Below, in pieces: positions 16,189-20,766 of a DNA stretch of 21,941 nucleotides. Source of the DNA: a virus. A program made the translations under genes and the position numbers. The stretch spans positions 1 to 21,941 of IMG/VR virus record IMGVR_UViG_3300032285_001251; one strand, written 5' to 3'. Numbering within the stretch: position 1 is the first letter of the stretch; every line of letters begins with the position of its first letter. The notes beneath the pieces were generated by a model. It was not told the origin of the DNA, searched no databases, and worked only from the letters and a program-made list of their open reading frames with translations.

Positions 16189-16216
16189 TAAGTTACATCA
16201 TAACAAATTTATTCAA

Positions 16217-16255
16217 CCCCTGGGATACGAAAGTACTCAGGGGTTTTTGTTTTTG
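16217..16255 (+). terminator. intrinsic terminator
   Basis: CCCCTG (16217-16222) pairs with CAGGGG (16238-16243). An inner TAC/GTA pair and a GAAA loop are followed by a T-rich tract (TTTTTGTTTTT). This ends the first RNA unit before the next promoter at 16283. Confidence 0.85.
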
Positions 16256-16282
16256 TGTTGTATAAAAACAACATAACAGAGT

Positions 16283-16311
16283 TTGACAGTAAATGGATAC
16301 TCTGTTATAGT
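16283..16311 (+). promoter_or_regulatory. sigma-70-type promoter of the main tRNA operon
   Basis: TTGACA (16283-16288), a 17-nt spacer and TATAGT (16306-16311). It is the only strong promoter seen before the first tRNA and should drive the structured RNA at 16318 and the tRNA array behind it. Confidence 0.85.
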
Positions 16312-16317
16312 ATGGGT

Positions 16318-16520
16318 TAGTTAAGAAGATAGTGTGTTATAGGAAACGAGATCCTAGTCTGCACTTTAAACATGGACGAATGGGCGGCCTAGAGGATGAA
16401 GTCTCTTTTGTGAGATGAAAAATTCTAGCGTATTAAAGCATTCTCTAGCCGAAAGGTGACAAGTGGGTACGCACCCATGTAGTGTGCTTTAATACACGCA
16501 TTAGAAATAGTGCGTTAATA
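16318..16520 (+). ncRNA. structured leader RNA of the tRNA operon (novel candidate)
   Basis: About 200 nt without a convincing ORF lie between the promoter and the first tRNA. Clear helices are TAGGA/TCCTA near 16340-16356, CTAGA/TCTAG with inner TCTC/GAGA, a 10-bp stem TATTAAAGCA (16432-16441)/TGCTTTAATA (16485-16494) enclosing TGGGT/ACCCA and a CC-GAAA-GG hairpin, and ACGCATTA-GAAA-TAGTGCGT (16496-16515). Two GAAA tetraloops and compensating wobble pairs argue for a folded RNA. T4 carries unexplained stable RNAs (species 1 and 2) in its tRNA cluster, and this may be an analogue. No known family is recognised. Confidence 0.6.
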
Positions 16521-16526
16521 ATTTAT

Positions 16527-16600
16527 TGGGGCATTGTGTAATGGTAGCACAACAGACTTTGACTCTGTTAGCCTAGGTTCAATCCCTAGTGCCCCTGCCA
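16527..16600 (+). tRNA. tRNA-Gln (anticodon TTG)
   Basis: Cloverleaf with acceptor GGGGCA/TGCCCC and an unpaired U1-U72, like the weak first pair of bacterial tRNA-Gln. The anticodon loop is CTTTGAC, the T arm CTAGG-TTCAATC-CCTAG, discriminator G, and CCA is encoded. Confidence 0.92.
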
Positions 16601-16605
16601 GTTTT

Positions 16606-16661
16606 AGGATACTTTCAGCAAAATTAAAAACTTTTCGTATGGTGAAAAAAAAGCGTATCCT
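16606..16661 (+). ncRNA. hairpin element between tRNA-Gln and tRNA-Arg
   Basis: AGGATAC (16606-16612) pairs perfectly with GTATCCT (16655-16661) around an A-rich 42-nt interior. It fills almost the whole 71-nt gap between two tRNA genes. It may guide RNase processing or be a small stable RNA. Confidence 0.45.
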
Positions 16662-16671
16662 GTTTTATTAT

Positions 16672-16748
16672 GCGACCGTAACTCAGTTGGATAGAGTACT
16701 AGGCTACGAACTTAGGAGTCGGGAGTTCGAATCTCTCCGGTCGCACCA
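16672..16748 (+). tRNA. tRNA-Arg (anticodon ACG)
   Basis: Acceptor GCGACCG/CGGTCGC, D arm CTCAGTTGGATAGAG, anticodon loop CTACGAA, T arm with TTCGAAT, discriminator A, encoded CCA. A34 is likely inosine after host TadA editing. Confidence 0.93.
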
Positions 16749-16752
16749 ATTT

Positions 16753-16826
16753 GCTCTTTTAGTATAAAGGTATTATAATACATTGGTAATGTATAGACAC
16801 TGGATCGTTACCAGTAAGGAGCACCA
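16753..16826 (+). tRNA. tRNA-Thr (anticodon GGT)
   Basis: Acceptor GCTCTTT/AAGGAGC, anticodon stem ATACA/TGTAT with loop TTGGTAA, T arm ACTGG-ATCGTTA-CCAGT, encoded CCA. The D stem is weak. Its CCA bases also form the start of the outer stem of the next structured RNA. Confidence 0.88.
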
Positions 16827-16928
16827 TATAAAAACACATTCTGAAACCTGTAGAGTCGTACAGCGGAATGCATAGTCAGGGTATGAGCTGGTATCTGGGA
16901 GATACGACCTGAATGTGTTTCTATATGG
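16824..16928 (+). ncRNA. structured RNA cassette 1 between tRNA-Thr and tRNA-Met
   Basis: An outer stem pairs 16824-16830 with 16922-16928 (7 bp) and 16832-16841 with 16911-16920 (10 bp) around one A-C mismatch. The 69-nt core holds CTGTA/TACAG and GTATC/GATAC hairpins. Its outer stem is nearly identical to that of the next element, while the core differs completely. No known family is recognised. Confidence 0.6.
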
Positions 16929-16933
16929 TAATT

Positions 16934-17010
16934 ATATAAAAACACATTGTCCTAGGCTGTGACCTAGTCCATCAGAAGTCCTTAGAGACAGAAGCAATGT
17001 GTTTCTATAT
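16934..17010 (+). ncRNA. structured RNA cassette 2, twin of cassette 1
   Basis: ATATA (16934-16938) pairs with 17006-17010, and AAACACATTG (16940-16949) pairs with 16995-17004, with the same A-C mismatch as in cassette 1. The 45-nt core contains the hairpin CTAGG-CTGTGA-CCTAG. The stem ends exactly at the first base of tRNA-Met, suggesting that processing of the tRNA and of this RNA are linked. Confidence 0.6.
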
Positions 17011-17086
17011 GGTAATATAGCATAGTGGCTAATGCAACTGCTTCATACGCAGTCTATCGTTGGTTCGAGTCCAACTATTACCACCA
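17011..17086 (+). tRNA. tRNA-Met (anticodon CAT)
   Basis: Acceptor GGTAATA/TATTACC, anticodon ACTGC-TTCATAC-GCAGT, T arm GTTGG-TTCGAGT-CCAAC, encoded CCA. The paired 1-72 end argues for an elongator (or lysidine-modified Ile2) rather than an initiator tRNA. Confidence 0.92.
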
Positions 17087-17087
17087 A

Positions 17088-17249
17088 TTAAAGATTATTG
17101 ATAAAGCGTAATGCTTTGTTGATATTAGTAAAATATTGTATCTGATACTCACAAAAGTATCTGTCATACACAATCATACAACAAACACCATCAATCAATG
17201 ATAGGTGAAAGTTTAAGCCTCCAGGAGTAACATTCTTGTAGGTTTTCAT
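17088..17249 (-). CDS. 53-aa small protein inside the tRNA array (minus strand)
   Basis: A minus-strand ORF begins MKTYKNVTPGGLNFHLSLID and ends ALRFINNL. It exactly fills the 176-nt gap between tRNA-Met and tRNA-Ile and opposes them. The box AATAAATA lies 5 nt before its ATG with no Shine-Dalgarno, the same arrangement as four larger genes and the 18259 gene here. That makes a real late gene plausible despite its size. It has two adjacent Cys (GVCCMIVYDRYFCEYQ) and no known motif. Confidence 0.5.
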   Translation of the reverse strand: MKTYKNVTPGGLNFHLSLIDGVCCMIVYDRYFCEYQIQYFTNINKALRFINNL

Positions 17250-17254
17250 AATAG

Positions 17255-17262
17255 TATTTATT
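17255..17262 (-). promoter_or_regulatory. T4-type late promoter box, 5 nt from ATG (minus strand)
   Basis: AATAAATA on the minus strand, matching 7 of 8 positions, abuts the first base of tRNA-Ile on the other strand and precedes ATG 17249 by CTATT. Confidence 0.45.
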
Positions 17263-17337
17263 GCCCAGTAGACCGAATGGTGAGGTACCGTCTTGATAAG
17301 GCGGCTGTAGTTGGATCGTAACCAACACTGGGTACCA
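17263..17337 (+). tRNA. tRNA-Ile (anticodon GAT)
   Basis: Acceptor GCCCAGT/ACTGGGT, anticodon CCGTC-TTGATAA-GGCGG, T arm GTTGG-ATCGTAA-CCAAC, encoded CCA. Confidence 0.92.
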
Positions 17338-17346
17338 ATTTTTTAT

Positions 17347-17420
17347 GGGCTGCTAGTATAATGGGATTACCCTAGCCTTGCACGTTAGTTATCGGGGTTC
17401 GATTCCCCGGCGGTCCACCA
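17347..17420 (+). tRNA. tRNA-Ala (anticodon TGC)
   Basis: Acceptor GGGCTGC/GCGGTCC with two G-U pairs, anticodon CTAGC-CTTGCAC-GTTAG, T arm CGGGG-TTCGATT-CCCCG, encoded CCA. Confidence 0.93.
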
Positions 17421-17426
17421 AGTTTA

Positions 17427-17485
17427 TAGGGAGTCACGCAGATGTCCTGCGTTACTTAAACGACCAAGCTGAGCCGGCGTCCCTA
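17427..17485 (+). ncRNA. 59-nt structured RNA between tRNA-Ala and tRNA-Pro
   Basis: TAGGGA (17427-17432) pairs with TCCCTA (17480-17485) like a short acceptor stem, enclosing the perfect hairpin ACGCAG-ATGTC-CTGCGT and a GC-rich segment (CGACCAAGCTGAGCCGGCG). It is too short for a tRNA and has no CCA. Confidence 0.5.
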
Positions 17486-17497
17486 AGAAAGTTTTAT

Positions 17498-17576
17498 CTG
17501 TGTGTGAGAAAGTCTGGTTTAATCTACTCGCCTTGGAAGTGAGAAATCGCAGGTTCAAATCCTGCCGCACAGACCA
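17498..17576 (+). tRNA. tRNA-Pro (anticodon TGG)
   Basis: Acceptor CTGTGTG/CGCACAG (C1-G72, typical of bacterial Pro), anticodon CTCGC-CTTGGAA-GTGAG, T arm GCAGG-TTCAAAT-CCTGC, encoded CCA. The D loop is long and its stem short. Confidence 0.9.
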
Positions 17577-17582
17577 GTTACT

Positions 17583-17677
17583 GGGGAATACGCTTCAAGG
17601 TGAAGCACCTGTATTCTGTATTAGAATATGTACTGCAAAATCAAACTTGATTGGTTCGATTCCAATATTCCCCGCCA
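17583..17677 (+). tRNA. tRNA-like gene with aberrant anticodon region
   Basis: Acceptor GGGGAAT/ATTCCCC, D arm GCTT-CAAGGTG-AAGC, T arm ATTGG-TTCGATT-CCAAT, discriminator G and encoded CCA are all good. The region between D and T arms is 43 nt and does not give a standard anticodon arm. The best stem, TATTC/GAATA, encloses TGTATTA, which lacks U33 (reading TAT). A shifted arm gives loop CTGTATT (GTA, Tyr) but a mismatched stem. It may be a type II tRNA, an interrupted tRNA or a tRNA-derived RNA. Confidence 0.6.
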
Positions 17678-17683
17678 AATTAT

Positions 17684-17760
17684 GGTGACCATAGTGTAAA
17701 GGTTTAGCACCTCACTCTGTGAAAGTGATAGAATGGGATCGTTCCCCATTGGTTACCCCA
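17684..17760 (+). tRNA. tRNA-His (anticodon GTG)
   Basis: G-1 opposite C73 (the His identity pair), acceptor GTGACCA/TGGTTAC, anticodon TCACT-CTGTGAA-AGTGA, T arm ATGGG-ATCGTTC-CCCAT, encoded CCA. Confidence 0.93.
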
Positions 17761-17765
17761 AACAT

Positions 17766-17842
17766 GCCCTGGTGGTGAAATTGGTAAACACAGCGGTCTA
17801 AGAAGCCGTAAGCTGCGAGTTCGAGTCTCGCCCAGGGCACCA
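17766..17842 (+). tRNA. tRNA-Leu (anticodon AAG) with short variable loop
   Basis: Acceptor GCCCTGG/CCAGGGC and a Leu-like D arm (GGTGAAATTGGTAAACAC). The anticodon loop CTAAGAA reads AAG, with stem GCGGT/GCCGT. T arm GCGAG-TTCGAGT-CTCGC, encoded CCA. The variable region is only about 5 nt, whereas bacterial Leu tRNAs have a long arm. The isotype is assigned from the anticodon. Confidence 0.75.
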
Positions 17843-17853
17843 AACAAATTTAC

Positions 17854-17932
17854 GCCCCGCTGGACAAAGGTGGTAAAGTCGCTTCTCTCAAAAGGAAGAG
17901 TGTTCTCGGTTCAAATCCGAGGCGGGGTACCA
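17854..17932 (+). tRNA. tRNA-Leu (anticodon CAA) with short variable loop
   Basis: Acceptor GCCCCGC/GCGGGGT, anticodon CTTCT-CTCAAAA-GGAAG, T arm CTCGG-TTCAAAT-CCGAG, encoded CCA. As in the previous tRNA-Leu, the long variable arm is missing (about 6 nt). Confidence 0.82.
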
Positions 17933-17938
17933 AGTTAC

Positions 17939-17989
17939 GGTCGGCATTGTAGAGTGCTATGCGATACAGGCTCTATGGGTTGACCACCA
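17939..17989 (+). ncRNA. 51-nt mini-tRNA-like RNA ending in ACCA
   Basis: GGTCGGC (17939-17945) pairs over 7 bp with GTTGACC (17979-17985), followed by A and CCA exactly as in a tRNA acceptor end. Inside is a single hairpin, TGTAGAG/CTCTATG, with a 16-nt loop. D and T arms are absent. It could be a remnant of a tRNA or a functional tRNA mimic. Confidence 0.5.
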
Positions 17990-17991
17990 AA

Positions 17992-18137
17992 TTTCAAGCT
18001 AGACGATAAGATTGAGTCCCAAATAATCTAGCACAGTTCGGGTTGGCTGTGTGACACCGCACACGATTATAAGGTAGTATAAACTCTCTTATACGAGACA
18101 ACCCAATGAGTCCGAAAGGATAGTTGGACGCTTGAAA
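17992..18137 (+). ncRNA. 146-nt pseudoknotted structured RNA before tRNA-Phe
   Basis: The closing stem is TTTCAAGC (17992-17999)/GCTTGAAA (18130-18137). Inside are CACAG/CTGTG (18032-18036/18047-18051), GTATAA/TTATAC (18077-18082/18089-18094) and TCC-GAAA-GGA (18111-18120). The loop of the CACAG hairpin contains GGGTTG (18040-18045), complementary to CAACCC (18099-18104), giving a pseudoknot. No known family is recognised. Confidence 0.6.
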
Positions 18138-18145
18138 ACCTATTT

Positions 18146-18222
18146 GCCATAGTAGCTCCAATCGGTAGAGCAGCGGACTGAAAATTCGTGTGTTGCTGGT
18201 TCAAATCCAGCCTATGGCACCA
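18146..18222 (+). tRNA. tRNA-Phe (anticodon GAA)
   Basis: Acceptor GCCATAG/CTATGGC, D stem GCTC/GAGC, anticodon GCGGA-CTGAAAA-TTCGT, T arm GCTGG-TTCAAAT-CCAGC, encoded CCA. Confidence 0.95.
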
Positions 18223-18245
18223 AATATTACTGTAACATTTCAGCA

Positions 18246-18253
18246 TATAAATA
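18246..18253 (+). promoter_or_regulatory. perfect T4-type late promoter box, 5 nt from ATG
   Basis: TATAAATA is followed by TATGT and ATG 18259. There is no ribosome site upstream of the SGNH gene. Confidence 0.65.
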
Positions 18254-18258
18254 TATGT

Positions 18259-18948
18259 ATGAAAAAGATTATAGCGTGTGGATGCAGTTGGACATATGGT
18301 GCTGAATGGAATATGCTAACTGACGAAATAGACAAGTTTGATGACTATGTTACTATATTAGGTAACAAGTTAGGTTGTGAAACAATCAACTTGTCAAAGC
18401 CTGGTTCAAGTAATTATGTTATTGCAAAACAAATTGAACATGCAATAACACTTAACCCAGATTTAATAGTATTCAATGTTACTACTCCTGAACGCATTGA
18501 TGTAATGCAAACAAATAAAAAACTTACAGGTAAAGTAACTATTAATAATTTTGATTATTCGTTATATCCAAATAAACATATAGGTGAAACTACTGATGAA
18601 ATAGATAGTGGCCCTCATCTACGCACGTTTATGCGGGCACAAGCCGGCGAAAAAGAATTTCAAGGAGTAGCTGATTTTTTATTAAAATATCATAGCTACT
18701 ATATAAAAGAAGACCAAGATAGATTATTAGTATTAGGAACAATTAGACTTTTAGAAAAAAGTAAAATTCCATTTGTATGTGTGAATTTCTCACCAATGTT
18801 TCAGAACAATGAATTGCCCAATTCTTTTACTATATCCTGGCAAAAGATGTGCGAATCATATCCTTTAGTTAAAGACCAATATCATTTTTCAATTAAGGGA
18901 CATGAATATTTGGCTGATAGGATATATGAAAACTTTACTTTTGGTTGA
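18259..18948 (+). CDS. SGNH/GDSL-type hydrolase
   Basis: This 229-aa protein has all four SGNH blocks in a recognisable form: S10 in ACGCSWTYG, G49 in KPGSSN, N73 in VFNVTT, and D206-Q-Y-H209 near the C terminus (the catalytic Asp-His pair) followed by SIKGHEYLADRI. It probably hydrolyses an ester or removes acetyl groups from a glycan. ATG 18259 is chosen because the upstream in-frame start lies inside tRNA-Phe and the late box precedes 18259. Its stop TGA forms part of the next promoter's -35 box. Confidence 0.75.
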   Translation: MKKIIACGCSWTYGAEWNMLTDEIDKFDDYVTILGNKLGCETINLSKPGSSNYVIAKQIEHAITLNPDLIVFNVTTPERIDVMQTNKKLTGKVTINNFDYSLYPNKHIGETTDEIDSGPHLRTFMRAQAGEKEFQGVADFLLKYHSYYIKEDQDRLLVLGTIRLLEKSKIPFVCVNFSPMFQNNELPNSFTISWQKMCESYPLVKDQYHFSIKGHEYLADRIYENFTFG

Positions 18949-18973
18949 CAATAATTCAATTATGTGTTATAGT
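18945..18973 (+). promoter_or_regulatory. sigma-70-type promoter of tRNA-Arg(CCG)
   Basis: TTGACA (18945-18950), 17-nt spacer, TATAGT (18968-18973). The upstream gene's TGA stop lies inside the -35 box. Confidence 0.85.
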
Positions 18974-18980
18974 TATACAT

Positions 18981-19055
18981 GGGTCGTTAGTGCAATGGAT
19001 AGCATACAAGTTTCCGATACTTGAGATGCAAGTTCGATTCTTGCACGACCTACCA
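18981..19055 (+). tRNA. tRNA-Arg (anticodon CCG)
   Basis: Acceptor GGGTCGT/ACGACCT, anticodon CAAGT-TTCCGAT-ACTTG, T arm GCAAG-TTCGATT-CTTGC, encoded CCA. It starts about 7 nt after its own -10 box, so the primary transcript needs almost no 5' trimming. Confidence 0.92.
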
Positions 19056-19098
19056 AGAGTAAATACAATTAGTGATAATAGCAGAAAAGGAGTACAAT

Positions 19099-19659
19099 AT
19101 GGCTGTTCTAGCACTAGATATTTCAGGAGTTCCAAGACAATGGATCTCACACGATGATGCAATTACATACCACGCCAAAGATGCGGTAGCATGGAGCATG
19201 GGTGAAATTGTAGCAAAGTATCGCGGTGGTTTACAAAACTCCGGAGATCAAAGTTATCTTGAAACTTCTAGTATTATCGCTGTGAAAGGTCACGGGTTCA
19301 ACCCTTACAAACATGCTAATGTAGCATTGACTAACAGAACATTGTTTGGACGGGACCGGCAAGTGTGTGCGTATTGTGGTAAACATCACGCTAACTACCA
19401 TCACTTAAGCAGGGACCATATTGTCCCTAAATTTTTAGGTGGCGAAAACACTTGGATGAATGTTGTTACTGCTTGTAAAGAATGTAACAGTAAGAAGGGT
19501 CATAAGACATTGAAGGAAGCCCGCATGGAACTTCTATACACTCCTTATGTACCTAATCATTACGAAAATATGATTTTACAACATCGTAACATTCTAGCTG
19601 ACCAAATGGATTACTTGTTAGCAGGTGTTCCAAAGCATAGCAGAATTTTACTTAATTGA
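19099..19659 (+). CDS. HNH endonuclease
   Basis: This 186-aa protein has a C-terminal HNH nuclease with C90-x2-C93 and C126-x2-C129 zinc knuckles, catalytic-site D106-H107 (SRDHIVPKFLGG), N121 and N130. It cleaves DNA and may act as a free-standing homing or packaging-type nuclease. ATG 19099 is chosen because AAAAGGAG precedes it; a weak late-type box, AGTAAATA, lies at 19058-19065. The stop overlaps the next ATG (TGATG). Confidence 0.85.
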   Translation: MAVLALDISGVPRQWISHDDAITYHAKDAVAWSMGEIVAKYRGGLQNSGDQSYLETSSIIAVKGHGFNPYKHANVALTNRTLFGRDRQVCAYCGKHHANYHHLSRDHIVPKFLGGENTWMNVVTACKECNSKKGHKTLKEARMELLYTPYVPNHYENMILQHRNILADQMDYLLAGVPKHSRILLN

Positions 19660-20513
19660 TGAGTTATACACATTATCATGTAACCTTGTCTAATGCGGCT
19701 GATTCATATACTTTTACATATGAATTAGCCGCACATAGACCGGCTCAGGAATGGGCTAGACAAATGACTAATGTAAATGTAAACTCATTGAGGCAAGGAT
19801 TTGATCCATGGCTAGGAATACATAATCTACCCGAAGATAAAATCAATAGATTGAATCAACTAATTGATTTGTTAAATGAATGGATTCCTAATAAGATACT
19901 TGATAAGTGGAATTTTAGAAATCCACATACAAGTTTGAACAAGTTGCACATTCATTTTCCTGAACAAGAAAAAACTGAAACTGATCCAAGTAGATTAAAT
20001 CAGTTGTCAGAGTACAATGATATAATTCATGCATTGGAGTACTTAGTAAGAAAAATCTCATATAAGGACACGTTATGTTTGATAGTGATTCCGGAATCAG
20101 ACTGTCAAGCAGTGTTGAATATTGATGATTATCAATACTTTAAGGCTAGCAGAGAATTTGGTGAATTGTGTTTACATTACCCACATGTAGGTAGGCATCC
20201 TTTAGAGTTATTAAAATCAAGAGATATAGTTTGTCCTGTTGATCAAATAGTAACACAAAAGTTAATAACACCATATCACTCATTGCGGTTTTCAAAAGAT
20301 CCTTATAGTGAACAACAATATAATAATGCATTTGATAAATTTTATAAGATTAGTAAGATAAATCAAATAGTTGATAGGAATGATCCTAAGTTAGCGTTTG
20401 GATATATTCCTATAGGAAAGTTAATATCTGTAAATGATAGTTTAGTAACTAAAGAAGCAATTACAGATATTGTTAGGAACACAAATAAAATTTTAAGTTG
20501 GAAAATTGCTTGA
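19659..20513 (+). CDS. unknown protein coupled to the HNH gene
   Basis: This 284-aa protein starts MSYTHYHVTLSNAADSYTF and shares one base with the HNH stop. It is rich in charged and aromatic residues, with a likely coiled or helical part (about 50-90), and ends ILSWKIA. A CPVDQIVTQKL segment and many His/Tyr residues stand out, but no catalytic motif is certain. Its TGA stop lies inside the -35 box of the next promoter. It could be a partner of the HNH enzyme, by position only. Confidence 0.55.
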   Translation: MSYTHYHVTLSNAADSYTFTYELAAHRPAQEWARQMTNVNVNSLRQGFDPWLGIHNLPEDKINRLNQLIDLLNEWIPNKILDKWNFRNPHTSLNKLHIHFPEQEKTETDPSRLNQLSEYNDIIHALEYLVRKISYKDTLCLIVIPESDCQAVLNIDDYQYFKASREFGELCLHYPHVGRHPLELLKSRDIVCPVDQIVTQKLITPYHSLRFSKDPYSEQQYNNAFDKFYKISKINQIVDRNDPKLAFGYIPIGKLISVNDSLVTKEAITDIVRNTNKILSWKIA

Positions 20514-20538
20514 CAATAAATTTGTTCTAGTGTATAAT
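20510..20538 (+). promoter_or_regulatory. sigma-70-type promoter of tRNA-Thr(TGT)/tRNA-Asn
   Basis: TTGACA (20510-20515), 17-nt spacer, TATAAT (20533-20538): a perfect consensus promoter. The upstream stop codon lies in the -35 box. Confidence 0.9.
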
Positions 20539-20553
20539 TCATATTAAATAAAC

Positions 20554-20579
20554 ATAGTAGTGAGTAACATCACTACTAT
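20554..20579 (+). other. 5' hairpin of the tRNA-Thr(TGT) transcript
   Basis: ATAGTAGTGA (20554-20563) pairs perfectly with TCACTACTAT (20570-20579) around GTAACA, shortly after the expected start site. It may stabilise the transcript or direct RNase cleavage before the tRNA at 20588. Confidence 0.5.
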
Positions 20580-20587
20580 TAAAAATT

Positions 20588-20662
20588 GCCCGATTGGCTC
20601 AGGGGTAGAGCAACCGCCTTGTAAGCGGTAGGTCGTCTGTTCGAATCAGACATTGGGCACCA
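20588..20662 (+). tRNA. tRNA-Thr (anticodon TGT)
   Basis: Acceptor GCCCGAT/ATTGGGC, anticodon ACCGC-CTTGTAA-GCGGT, T arm GTCTG-TTCGAAT-CAGAC, encoded CCA. Confidence 0.95.
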
Positions 20663-20669
20663 ATTTTAT

Positions 20670-20745
20670 TCCCCAGTAGCACAGCGGTAGTTGCAGTTGA
20701 CTGTTAATCAACGTGTCGGTGGTTCGATCCCATCCTGGGGAGCCA
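20670..20745 (+). tRNA. tRNA-Asn (anticodon GTT)
   Basis: Acceptor TCCCCAG/CTGGGGA, anticodon GTTGA-CTGTTAA-TCAAC, T arm GGTGG-TTCGATC-CCATC, discriminator G, encoded CCA. Confidence 0.95.
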
Positions 20746-20766
20746 AATTTTTTAATGGAGACATTT

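Noticed and set aside
15990-16255. tmRNA
   Set aside because: No tRNA-like ends, no TTCGA T arm and no CCA are present, and the unit ends in an ordinary terminator.
16824-17010. Type II tRNA or group I intron for the twin elements
   Set aside because: No T arm or CCA can be formed, and conserved group I core segments are not seen.
16534-17688. Plus-strand ORFs of about 60-77 codons across the tRNA genes
   Set aside because: They run through tRNA genes and structured elements and have no start signals.
18105-18129. Hammerhead ribozyme-like stretch AATGAGTCCGAAAGGATAG
   Set aside because: The core lacks CTGATGA and the GAAA-plus-cleavage triplet in the right order; the GAAA is only a tetraloop between TCC and GGA.
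18956-19162. Minus-strand ORF opposite tRNA-Arg(CCG) and the HNH start
   Set aside because: It overlaps a tRNA and a good coding start on the other strand; there is no promoter or ribosome site.
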